Notes: generated from the sequence alone by a model not told the origin. DNA of 9,448 nt from JAKEGK01 sp036507695 (GCA_036507695.1 DATCIR010000168.1:1-9448); one strand, 5' to 3'. Counted from the stretch's first letter, positions 1 through 7,125 are shown. Made by a program: numbers and translations.

Positions 1-158
1 AACCTGGTGGAAGTGCATTAAAAGCATGTGCTGAAATTCGAAATCAAGCTGGCAGTAATCAAGCCTACATCGACTTAATGAATAAATTTCCAGATATAAA
101 AACAATGTGCGCGAAGTTTGGGCTAGAAACGTTACCTGAACCAAGAAGAGGCCAATAA
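1..158 (+). CDS. C-terminal end of an unrecognised protein (5' truncated by window)
   Basis: An open frame runs in from the left edge (first full codon at base 3) and ends at TAA 156-158, giving about 51 residues. The readable part starts PGGSALKACAEIR and ends LETLPEPRRGQ. It is mixed polar and hydrophobic, probably helical, with two cysteines and no motif I recognise. There is no stop in the readable part, and a hairpin follows 18 bases after the stop, as expected at a gene end. The stretch is more A+T rich than the minus-strand genes to its right. It converges with the minus-strand operon, so the two are transcribed separately. Its function cannot be inferred from this fragment. Confidence 0.6.
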   Translation, partial: PGGSALKACAEIRNQAGSNQAYIDLMNKFPDIKTMCAKFGLETLPEPRRGQ

Positions 159-176
159 CAAAATTGCACGCAACAA

Positions 177-197
177 AGGGTGGGCATTGCCCACCCT
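177..197. terminator. Short perfect hairpin between convergent genes
   Basis: AGGGTGGGC, loop ATT, GCCCACCCT form a 9-bp perfect stem with a 3-base loop. It sits between the plus-strand gene ending at 158 and the minus-strand HEAT-repeat gene ending at 212, so it could stop transcription from both sides. Neither side has a strong T tract: on the minus strand the stem is followed by TTGTTG, on the plus strand by ATAACAAA. A dispersed GGGTGGGCA/TGCCCACCC repeat is an equally good reading. Confidence 0.5.
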
Positions 198-490
198 ATA
201 ACAAATAAACCTTATTGAGCTACCACCAACGCGTCAATACTTGCATATGGAACTTTACGCTCTGTTGAATCGTTGCGTTTGTTCGCATATATCTTCTGTA
301 GCGGATAAATTTCCAGGTTTGGCGCGATACGGTTAATGGCATCCATTGCCACTGCCCTGACGACATCCACGTCTTCCAAACAAATAGTAACCAGTGCAGG
401 AATAGCAAGCTTGGCTTCGTTGCCCATTTCACTGAGCGCCGCGGCGGCGCACCAGCGCACCGCGTCGGCCTGGTTAAAAAAGGCAGTGTG

Positions 491-1009
491 CTAGGCGGCG
501 GCGTGCAGGTCGTTGGACTGGCTCAACGCCAGTGCCGCCGCCGCGTGTTCCCGAACCTTGGGGTTACAATCGGTGAGCGCCATAGCGAGGGATTCATGGG
601 TTGACCGGGGTAACGGGGATAACGCATGCAAGGCGTGCGCAGCGCTTTGGCGCACGCCTATGGTTTTGTCTTTCAGCAACTGACATAACCCGGTCACCGC
701 GAGTATGGCGCCGCTGCCCATCACGCTCAACGCGTCGCAGGCGGCCAAACGCACATTGAACTCCTGGTCCTGCAATAAATGGTGCAGTGCAGGCACCAAT
801 GCGCAATCCGCCTGACCGAGGCGCGCCATCGTTTTGGCCGCGTAGTAACGTTGAATGGGATCCGGACTTAGTGTCTGCTCAACAAGCGCTTGTATGCTGT
901 TTTCCGGGCTGACTAAAGTGCCGCTGACTGAAGTGCCGCTGAATGAAGTACCGCTGATTGAATTACCAGAGTGTATTGCGGTTGTCGCTATCGATGTCTC
1001 GGCATACAT
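491..1009 (-). CDS. HEAT-repeat protein, translatable N-terminal part
   Basis: This is the portion readable before the amber codon, 172 residues. I place the start at the ATG at 1007-1009 (MYAETSIATT) because a near-perfect Shine-Dalgarno AAGGAGG lies 6 bases upstream. A longer frame from 1042 would bury that site inside the gene. Residues 14-33 are a low-complexity Ser/Gly/Thr linker in five-residue steps (SGNSI, SGTSF, SGTSV, SGTLV), followed by HEAT-like repeats from about residue 37 to the stop. No signal peptide or membrane segment is visible, so the product should be cytosolic, unlike the two exported proteases upstream. It lies about 115 bases downstream of the CHAT gene on the same strand and may be the last gene of that operon or have its own promoter. 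Function unknown; a scaffold or adaptor role is inferred from the fold. Confidence 0.65.
   Translation of the reverse strand: MYAETSIATTAIHSGNSISGTSFSGTSVSGTLVSPENSIQALVEQTLSPDPIQRYYAAKTMARLGQADCALVPALHHLLQDQEFNVRLAACDALSVMGSGAILAVTGLCQLLKDKTIGVRQSAAHALHALSPLPRSTHESLAMALTDCNPKVREHAAAALALSQSNDLHAAA
912..971 (-). repeat. 15-bp imperfect tandem repeat, four units, in the HEAT-repeat gene
   Basis: Four consecutive 15-base units, ACTAAAGTGCCGCTG, ACTGAAGTGCCGCTG, AATGAAGTACCGCTG and ATTGAATTACCAGAG (plus strand), decay progressively toward the right. The period is a multiple of three, so the repeat adds pentapeptides (SGTSF type) without shifting frame. It encodes a flexible linker ahead of the first HEAT repeat. 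Confidence 0.8.
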
Positions 1010-1015
1010 ACGCAG

Positions 1016-1022
1016 CCTCCTT
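1016..1022 (-). promoter_or_regulatory. Strong Shine-Dalgarno site fixing the HEAT gene start
   Basis: On the minus strand the sequence reads AAGGAGG CTGCGT ATG, a near-perfect anti-16S match 6 bases before the ATG at 1009. This favours 1009 over the upstream ATG at 1042. Confidence 0.8.
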
Positions 1023-1085
1023 GTACAGGTTTTTATTGGCATCTATACTTAGCGACACCGCAAACCGGTACCAGGTTTAGTGAAC

Positions 1086-1107
1086 GACAGCAATGAGACA
1101 GCAATGA
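1086..1107. repeat. Perfect 11-bp tandem duplication GACAGCAATGA
   Basis: GACAGCAATGA occurs twice back to back (1086-1096, 1097-1107) in the gap between the CHAT gene stop and the HEAT-repeat gene. The 11-base period is close to one helical turn, so it could bind a dimeric regulator, or it may be a simple slippage duplication. Confidence 0.6.
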
Positions 1108-1125
1108 ATAGTCAGGACAACCGAA

Positions 1126-3450
1126 TCACAACCAATTACCAATCAGCAGAAACGAAGACCAATAACCGGGATGGCGGTAGCGTACATCCTGCAACAGCAT
1201 TTGTTGGGCGCGTTGCAATGCTTCGGCCTTGGTGACGTGCTCATCCTGTAATTGCCGGTAGAACTCGGTTACCAGCATGGATGACGCCTTGTCATTAATA
1301 GCCCACAACGACGCCAGCGCGCTTCTGGCGCCTGATTGCACGGCGATGCCTGCCAATCCTAAAGCCGCGCGGTCGTCCCCCGCGGCGGTGTTACACGCGC
1401 TCAGGGTTAACAGCTCAATGGGTTTATTTTTGGACTGCCCGATGGATATGGTCTGGCCGAGTTGATTCACCGATAAACGATCATCAAAGGTCAGGATAAA
1501 CGACTTGCCCACGTCCCCGGAAAACTCGGCATGGGACGCGAAATGCGCGACACTGTAATTCGTTTGCTGGAGTTCGTTGGTGACGCTGGTTTTATCAAAG
1601 TTCTGGTTCAATAACAGTGTGGCGCCGTATAAATTCCGGATTTGCTCCAGTTCCACCGGCACATAGTCCAGCGGCGGATAACCCTGCACCGGTTCCGACA
1701 CACCGCTTAACAACACTTTCATATTTTTGCGCGTTAGCGGTCTTGGGTCAGTCAAGGTTAATCCGGGTATCGTCGCCACGGCGTACTTGTCAATCAGAAA
1801 CGCGGAGCCATCGTGCAACACCGATATGGGAATAGTGCGTAAGGATTGCCCCGGCACAAAGACCAGCGTTTTCACCTGCTGTGCCGCTAAGTCTTTTTCA
1901 AGCGGCGCAATCAACACCTGATACAACTCATTGGCATAGATTAAATAATCCCGCGTACTGTGTTTTTCCAATTTTAGGCGCAAGTTCCTGATCTGATCCG
2001 TGACGAAATCCTGCGGTTTGGCAACCACGTATTGCTTGATGCCGGTTTTGTAACTTACCAGCAGCTCCGTGCGATCCGGCAACAACACGGGATAAATCAC
2101 CGCCGTTGCTTCATCAATCGCATCCTCGATACTAACGGTCTTCGCCTGGTTTTCGATCGCGCATTGATTCTTGAAATAGTCCTGTAATTCGCCTACTTTT
2201 TGCCGTTCCAGCACATTACGGGCTTCAAACAATAATTCCTGTGCCGCACCAGGGATGTTGCTTTGGTGCGCGCGGCGCAATAGCAAATCGGCAAACTGCA
2301 AATAGACATTGCCCTGTTCTTTTTCATAGGACACGGTCTGTAGTGGATCGTCATATAACAAGTGGCGAATGGGATGCAGGGTCTCGATGGCCCTACGGTA
2401 AAACGTGACGGCTTCCGCTTCATTTTTCAAAATGTCGTTGATGCGCGCCACCTGCCACTCCAGGCGGTAGGTCAAGTTATTGTCATTGATCAGCTGGGAA
2501 TGGAAGATGGCCTTTTTGGCCAGTGTCAAAGCGTCGCCATACTGGCCGGCGAATTCATAAAAGTTCGCTTGCGACATTAGCAGTTTTGCCGCCAGCCAGT
2601 CATTATCCAGTCGTTGCGCAAACAGCGCTTGTTCGGTAAGTTCATTGACCATTTTCACAACTAATGAAACATCCGCGGTTCCATATTTTTCCAGCATGCG
2701 ATAAATAGCGGAAGCAATTTTCTCGATGCTAACCGCTTTCTGATAGGATGGCGCCATTTGCCCGATAAAGATAAAGGATGCTTCAAAATCGGACAAAGCC
2801 TGATCCAGCAAGTTTTGATCAGATGCCAATAGTATGGCGTTAGTAAGCGCCTGCAGCACCAGATAATGATCATCAATGGCTTTGGCGATGTTGGCGCTTT
2901 CGTAAAATGCGTCAAATCCCTTTTCCGGTTGCCCGGTAAAGACAAAGTAATTTCCCAGGTCATTTTGGATTAACGCGCTTAACCGTTGGTGACCGGTTTT
3001 TTCCGCCGTGTAAAGCGCATCCACTAACAAGGGTTTTGCCAGGTCGTACTGACCCGTATAGAGGTAGGCGCCACCGAGATTGGCCCGGATCATCAGGCTG
3101 AAGTTGGCATCGTCGGTCAGGCTTACCAATTTGCCGGCAACTTCCAGCCCCTGAATCGCCCGGTCATGGTGGCCCAACATGCGTTGCGCCGTGGCGATTT
3201 TATACAGCATGGACACCTGGCCGTAAAGCTCCTGCGCGTCACGGTGTTGTTTGTATTGCTCGCGCCAAACCTGGATGGCTTGCGCGTAAAAACCCCGTTC
3301 AAAATAATAATCGCCCTGCTGCAGTGACGGGGAATCTTTCTCCAGCGTGCCTGAGCTGGATTTTCCAATCGCGGCAAATGCGGGGTTTGCCCCATTCGCT
3401 AACACATAGAGCACAGCGATGATAATAATTTTGTTGCCTTGAGATAGCAT
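1126..3450 (-). CDS. Exported TPR-CHAT protein (caspase-like cysteine protease)
   Basis: A 774-residue protein when started at the ATG at 3450. A GTG at 3459 would add three residues, but AAGG lies about 10 bases before the ATG and only one base from the GTG. Residues 1-26 form a classic signal peptide: MLSQGNK, a hydrophobic core IIIIAVLYVL, then ANPAFA with cleavage likely before AIG. Residues 42 to about 427 are helical TPR-type repeats (for example ANLGGAYLYTGQYDLAKPLL). Residues from about 477 to the end form a CHAT domain: FVPGQSLRTIPISVLHD, catalytic His640 in HFASHAEF, catalytic Cys686 in LSACNTAAGD, then GARSALASLWAINDKA and the terminal HPGYWSSFLLIGNW. The His-Cys dyad is intact, so protease activity is expected, probably in the periplasm with TPRs selecting substrate or partner. 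It starts about 30 bases after the M48 gene and belongs to the sigma/anti-sigma operon. The substrate is unknown. Confidence 0.92.
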   Translation of the reverse strand: MLSQGNKIIIIAVLYVLANGANPAFAAIGKSSSGTLEKDSPSLQQGDYYFERGFYAQAIQVWREQYKQHRDAQELYGQVSMLYKIATAQRMLGHHDRAIQGLEVAGKLVSLTDDANFSLMIRANLGGAYLYTGQYDLAKPLLVDALYTAEKTGHQRLSALIQNDLGNYFVFTGQPEKGFDAFYESANIAKAIDDHYLVLQALTNAILLASDQNLLDQALSDFEASFIFIGQMAPSYQKAVSIEKIASAIYRMLEKYGTADVSLVVKMVNELTEQALFAQRLDNDWLAAKLLMSQANFYEFAGQYGDALTLAKKAIFHSQLINDNNLTYRLEWQVARINDILKNEAEAVTFYRRAIETLHPIRHLLYDDPLQTVSYEKEQGNVYLQFADLLLRRAHQSNIPGAAQELLFEARNVLERQKVGELQDYFKNQCAIENQAKTVSIEDAIDEATAVIYPVLLPDRTELLVSYKTGIKQYVVAKPQDFVTDQIRNLRLKLEKHSTRDYLIYANELYQVLIAPLEKDLAAQQVKTLVFVPGQSLRTIPISVLHDGSAFLIDKYAVATIPGLTLTDPRPLTRKNMKVLLSGVSEPVQGYPPLDYVPVELEQIRNLYGATLLLNQNFDKTSVTNELQQTNYSVAHFASHAEFSGDVGKSFILTFDDRLSVNQLGQTISIGQSKNKPIELLTLSACNTAAGDDRAALGLAGIAVQSGARSALASLWAINDKASSMLVTEFYRQLQDEHVTKAEALQRAQQMLLQDVRYRHPGYWSSFLLIGNWL

Positions 3451-3480
3451 AATTGACACGCCTTGTTATTAACCTTTTAG

Positions 3481-5403
3481 TTAGTATATTGACCAGGAGA
3501 CAACCTTGCCGTCTGTCAGTTGAAAAGATACACCCTCCTGCGGATACAACAAATTCTTACCACTGGTAGAATCCAGTTGCAGCGCCGGCAAGCCGTAATT
3601 GGAAATCACATGATTCCGGGAACTGCCGATATGCACACTGCTATTCTCGCCGCGCGCCCGCGCCGCACGGTATTTTTCATTAGCGGTTATGATTCTAACC
3701 TCGCCGCCTTCCGCGACAATGCTGATGCCATTGGGGTATTCCATTAGCACATGTTCAGAGTCGCTGAGGATAAACTTCTTAACACGCGGCTTACCCAAGG
3801 ATACCGGCAGTTCGTCCAGGTAAAGGCCGATTTTCACCCCCGCCAACGCTTCTAGTTGTTTGGATACCGGCTGTTTGGATATCGCATCCATTACTTCCGG
3901 CTTCGGACTCACCGCCACAGGAAGATTAAAATTCGCGGCCAGGTGCTGCGACCAGCGATGTTCGGGAGCGGCGGCCATGAACTTTTTCCAGTATGCATTC
4001 GCTTTTGTTTTGTCACCCTGCAAAAACGCTATTTTTCCCAGGTTGTAGTAAGCCGGTGCAAAACCTTCATCAATAACAATCGCCTTATTCAACAGGGTTG
4101 CGGCTTTATCCACATTATCCGTTAAATAAAAACCCACGCCCAGAATATTATTCAGCATGGCGTTTGGCGGGGTGCGCGTTACGATGTCCTGCAGGGCAGC
4201 GATCGCCTTGTAAGGTTCATTATTCACCAGATAAGCGCTGGCCAGGTTCTGATGGGCCAACAAGTAATTGGCATCCTGCTCGATCGCCAGCTTGTAGTTT
4301 TTGATCGCCAGTTCCATATGCGTGGCAAACGCCTGCCGGTCTTTTTGATTACCCCGCGTCACACCAAATGCCGCGCGCGTATAGGGGTCGGCCATAACCG
4401 GCAAATAAAAGGGCAGTAAGCGTTGTTTAGTCTGTTCCGGATCCGCGTGATAAAAGTTCAAGGCAATTTGATGCTGCGCCGCCGCAAGGTTATGGTAAAC
4501 CTCACGGCTGGGGAAGTATCGCAGAAATTCGCCAAAAGCCTTGGCGGCTAGTTCAAACTTGCCGGTTTGATACAGGATCAACCCCATTTTGAACAGATCC
4601 GCTTGCTCACTCACCTGTTTGAGCCGCGCCAGTACCGCGGTGGAACGCTGTGATGATGTCGGATGCGTAAAGGACGAGTCCGGTTGAACATAGGTCTCAA
4701 TGTTCAGCAACCGGTACCATTGGTGAAAAAAGCTTCCTTGCTGATCCGCTTGCTCATTGACAATGGCAAACGGGTCATAGCCGGCCATGGCGGAAAACAG
4801 TATCCCCCGTTCGTCAGCGCGCAGTTCCTTGGCTTTAACCTTGGCGTCGGGGGCAAAGATACCCTGGATTTCGTGCACCACCTTTTGTTGTTCCAGGTTA
4901 CGGCTTTCTTTCAATAAACTCAGGGCGCTGAAAAAATTCATATGCCAGAAATCATCATCGAGCAAGTGCGCGATCTCATGGGCGAGCACGAACGCCAGGC
5001 GGTCGTCACCCTGCTCCTGGTTCTCGTAGCACATATCCATGACTTGCTTGGAAAGAATAATCCAGCCGTCGGGTATGGAAATGGGCAGCACCACGTTAAA
5101 CGGGTTTTCCTTGATGATGTGCAGGCGCGGCGTAACACCATAGCGGGTACCGGCGGCCTGCAATATGCGCCCGAAAATATGCTGCGCACCCGCCACACGC
5201 GGGTCATCATCCGCAGTCAGCTCACTAAAATTCTGCTGCCAATAGTCAATCCGCTCCTGGGGATTGGGCAACGCGGCGAGCATGCCGGCATACAGGATAG
5301 CCATGCACCCCAGCGCGGCGGCCAGTAATTTGCAATGGCGATGCGCGCTTGTTTTATTCGCCAGCGGCGTTTCCATGAATGCTTGAGCTCGTTTAAGTTT
5401 CAC
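3481..5403 (-). CDS. Exported M48-type zinc metalloprotease with TPRs and duplicated C-terminal domain
   Basis: 640 residues from a GTG start 2 bases after the anti-sigma stop; an ATG at 5376 (residue 10) is an alternative, and neither has a strong ribosome site. Residues about 25-45 are hydrophobic (KLLAAALGCMAILYAGMLAA), a signal peptide or uncleaved anchor. The protease domain has HExxH at 142-146 (HEIAH, zinc ligands His142 and His146, catalytic Glu143) and the likely third ligand Glu193 in KELRADERG, the M48 arrangement also found in BepA-like proteins. TPRs follow at about 268-314 and 364-480 (ILGVGFYLTDNVDKAATLL, NLGKIAFLQGDKTKANAYW). The C-terminus, about 525-640, holds two similar beta-rich units. 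The overall plan resembles periplasmic BepA-type quality-control proteases, but the C-terminal part is additional. Adjacency to the anti-sigma gene suggests a role in envelope-stress signalling (inference). Confidence 0.9.
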   Translation of the reverse strand: MKLKRAQAFMETPLANKTSAHRHCKLLAAALGCMAILYAGMLAALPNPQERIDYWQQNFSELTADDDPRVAGAQHIFGRILQAAGTRYGVTPRLHIIKENPFNVVLPISIPDGWIILSKQVMDMCYENQEQGDDRLAFVLAHEIAHLLDDDFWHMNFFSALSLLKESRNLEQQKVVHEIQGIFAPDAKVKAKELRADERGILFSAMAGYDPFAIVNEQADQQGSFFHQWYRLLNIETYVQPDSSFTHPTSSQRSTAVLARLKQVSEQADLFKMGLILYQTGKFELAAKAFGEFLRYFPSREVYHNLAAAQHQIALNFYHADPEQTKQRLLPFYLPVMADPYTRAAFGVTRGNQKDRQAFATHMELAIKNYKLAIEQDANYLLAHQNLASAYLVNNEPYKAIAALQDIVTRTPPNAMLNNILGVGFYLTDNVDKAATLLNKAIVIDEGFAPAYYNLGKIAFLQGDKTKANAYWKKFMAAAPEHRWSQHLAANFNLPVAVSPKPEVMDAISKQPVSKQLEALAGVKIGLYLDELPVSLGKPRVKKFILSDSEHVLMEYPNGISIVAEGGEVRIITANEKYRAARARGENSSVHIGSSRNHVISNYGLPALQLDSTSGKNLLYPQEGVSFQLTDGKVVSWSIY

Positions 5404-5405
5404 GT

Positions 5406-6590
5406 TTATCCCAACAGGCTGCGGATATTTTCAATTTCACCCAGCAGCAGTTGATACTCCCTTGGCGTCAATGATGGCTGATTCGCAATAGCTTGGATTT
5501 TGTTAAGCGACTTGATCACACCCGGCGGTACACCGATTGTTTGTAAATCCATTGTTAATTGCGCCAGCTGGTTGAATTGCCTAACGCTGGCATCATCCTG
5601 CGCGAGCACCGCCAAAGCATAGTCAAACAGCCAGGCGCCCGCCCTGACCATGGTATAGCGTTGACTATCCTGCCTTTTGATGGCAGCCGCATATTCGTTC
5701 AGTAACCGCGTTAGTTCCTGATTCGCCCTGGCCAAGTCATCCGGCGATTCCAATCGCTGTTGCAAGCGGCTGAGCGCATCAATAATATTGTGTTGCGGAT
5801 CGGGTTCGTTCGACAAAGCGGCTTTGATCAAGGCCAAATAGGATTTCAGCTCTATCAGCTTACCGGAACTTGCATACGCCTTGGCTTCGGAAAACATCGA
5901 GCCAACAGCGAACTCGTTAAGCAATGCCTGTTGCCGTGCGAATCCAAACTGGTTGGAGGGGTGAGGTAACGGCGCGACTTTGCCCACCAAGTCCGCCAGG
6001 GATTGGCCCGAGTGAATCTGCGCCTGGAAACCAATAGTATCCGGCACGGCAATCTCACGCTCTAACAAGGAAAGCGTCGCCGCTATTCCGATAAGCACCG
6101 CTGCGGCGATCGGCAGGGCGATCCTGGGCCAACGGTTGGCCTTTGCTTGCTTGTCCTGCTCCGGGGAAACCGGCGCGCTATTCCCGGTGGCCGGTGTATC
6201 AAGGCGGATTGCCCTCGGTTTGCTCTTGCGATCCTTAATCCGGGAAAACGCAATGACTTTTTCATCATACCCAACAGCAGCGCTATCGGGGTTGACCCCC
6301 GCCTTGCCGTCCGGCGCTACATCATCGGGTAGCTGAGCGGTTGTTGATTGCAGGCGTTTAACCTCTTGCAGCACGTTTTCAGCAAGCGCTTGCCAATAAG
6401 CATGTGGGGGATAAACCACGTCAATGCTTTTCGCCTCGGTCAACACCTGCTGCAGTTCATCATGCACCGCGCGGCATTGGGCGCACCGCGCCAAGTGTGC
6501 GTGGAATTGTTCGCGATCGGTTAACGGCAACTCGAACTCAAGATATTCCACCAGGGAATTTTTTACTTCGTCACATCTGAGCGGGTTCAT
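5406..6590 (-). CDS. Membrane-spanning zinc-finger anti-sigma factor
   Basis: 394 residues. The N-terminus carries the zinc anti-sigma motif H32-x3-C36-x2-C39 (HLARCAQC) with Cys6 upstream, which in this family binds and inhibits the partner ECF sigma factor. A cytoplasmic Pro/Lys-rich linker (about 85-153) leads to a single membrane helix at about 155-176 (WPRIALPIAAAVLIGIAATL). The remaining 218 residues should lie in the periplasm; they are mostly helical and match nothing I know. Anti-sigma factors of this type are often only about 100-250 residues, so the sensor part is large. The ATG at 6590 lies inside the last codons of the sigma gene, overlapping it by 20 bases, with AGAGGA upstream, indicating translational coupling. 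That position and the motif support the call; the inducing signal is unknown. Confidence 0.88.
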   Translation of the reverse strand: MNPLRCDEVKNSLVEYLEFELPLTDREQFHAHLARCAQCRAVHDELQQVLTEAKSIDVVYPPHAYWQALAENVLQEVKRLQSTTAQLPDDVAPDGKAGVNPDSAAVGYDEKVIAFSRIKDRKSKPRAIRLDTPATGNSAPVSPEQDKQAKANRWPRIALPIAAAVLIGIAATLSLLEREIAVPDTIGFQAQIHSGQSLADLVGKVAPLPHPSNQFGFARQQALLNEFAVGSMFSEAKAYASSGKLIELKSYLALIKAALSNEPDPQHNIIDALSRLQQRLESPDDLARANQELTRLLNEYAAAIKRQDSQRYTMVRAGAWLFDYALAVLAQDDASVRQFNQLAQLTMDLQTIGVPPGVIKSLNKIQAIANQPSLTPREYQLLLGEIENIRSLLG

Positions 6591-7125
6591 AAGCGTCCTC
6601 TTTTAAGGATTTCGTTAACGACATAACAGCCTGATGATAACTCGCTTTAACGGTGCCAATGGAACTCGCCATGATCTCGGCGATTTCCGCAAAACTGCAT
6701 TCCTGGTAGACGCGCAGCTGCATGGTTAATCGCTGTCTCGCCGGCAGGCTGTTAATCGCGTCCCGCAATATCCGGCGCTTTTCCATGATATAAACATCAT
6801 CCAGTTTATTTTCTTCAAAAATAAATTCTTCGGCATTTTCGTCAATCCCTTGCTCCTTGCGCCGGTCATTGGAGCGAAACTGGTTTTTACACTGGTTAAT
6901 GGCTATTTGATAAAGCCAGGTTTTGAAACTGGATTTCGCTTCAAACTGTTTGGCTTTAAGAAACAAATTGACAAACACCTTCTGGGTCACATCGGCGGCA
7001 TCCGCCTCATTGCCCACCTGCCGGTAAACAAAGCGGTAAATGTCCTTTTGGTAGCGTTTCACGATCCAGGTCAATGCCGCATCATCACCATTGATGTAGC
7101 GTAGTAAAAGAGTGTTGTCGTCCAT
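6571..7125 (-). CDS. ECF-type RNA polymerase sigma factor (RpoE-like)
   Basis: 184 residues from the ATG at 7125, the usual length for this family. I prefer this start to the one at 7188 because MDDNTLLLRYINGDDAAL is the typical ECF beginning and AAAGGT lies just upstream; the extra 21 residues of the longer frame look unlike the family. Region 2 covers about residues 20-84 (DAADVTQKVFVNLF for core polymerase binding, FKTWLYQIAINQCKNQFR for -10 recognition). A variable acidic linker spans about 90-115. Region 4 covers about 119-172, with the helix-turn-helix ECSFAEIAEIMASSIGTVKASYHQAVMSL for -35 recognition. There is no region 3 and no C-terminal extension. It is the first gene of the operon and overlaps its anti-sigma gene, the standard arrangement. 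Its target promoters cannot be identified with confidence from this window. Confidence 0.93.
   Translation of the reverse strand: MDDNTLLLRYINGDDAALTWIVKRYQKDIYRFVYRQVGNEADAADVTQKVFVNLFLKAKQFEAKSSFKTWLYQIAINQCKNQFRSNDRRKEQGIDENAEEFIFEENKLDDVYIMEKRRILRDAINSLPARQRLTMQLRVYQECSFAEIAEIMASSIGTVKASYHQAVMSLTKSLKEDAYEPAQM

Larger units (their letters stand above)
212..1009 (-). pseudogene. HEAT-repeat protein gene interrupted by one in-frame amber codon
   Basis: The frame opened at the ATG at 1009 runs to TAA at 212-214 with only one internal stop, TAG at 491-493 (codon 173 of 265). Both sides encode the same kind of protein. Alpha-helical HEAT-like repeats recur about every 35-40 residues, seen as VRLAACDALSVMG, VRQSAAHALHAL, VREHAAAALAL and then VRWCAAAALSEMG and VRAVAMDAINRIAP after the stop. 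The ALS-to-VR spacing across the stop (25 codons) equals that of the preceding repeat, so the amber occupies one residue position and no frameshift is present. Leucine sits at the matching position of the preceding repeat. The last 35 or so residues form a charged tail without repeats. HEAT repeats are protein-binding scaffolds. A recent nonsense mutation, a base-call error and readthrough remain possible. Confidence 0.75.

Noticed and set aside
491..493. Pyrrolysine or other programmed recoding at the amber codon
   Set aside because: No supporting structure or recoding signal is visible, and HEAT-repeat proteins are not known for it; mutation or base error is simpler.
1010..1042. HEAT gene start at 1042
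   Set aside because: A near-perfect AAGGAGG is placed 6 bases before the ATG at 1009; the longer frame would contain it.
4942..5328. 128-codon plus-strand frame inside the M48 gene
   Set aside because: It is antisense to the conserved HExxH protease domain; the opposite strand encodes a clear family match.
5290..5330. Lipobox at LGC (residues 31-33) of the M48 protein
   Set aside because: The residues before Cys33 (AALGC) fit the lipobox poorly and the hydrophobic core continues beyond the cysteine.
1126..7125. A type III-E CRISPR (Craspase) locus
   Set aside because: No repeat array, no gRAMP effector and no Csx30/Csx31 are present; the CHAT protein is exported and the sigma inhibitor is an ordinary zinc-finger membrane anti-sigma factor.
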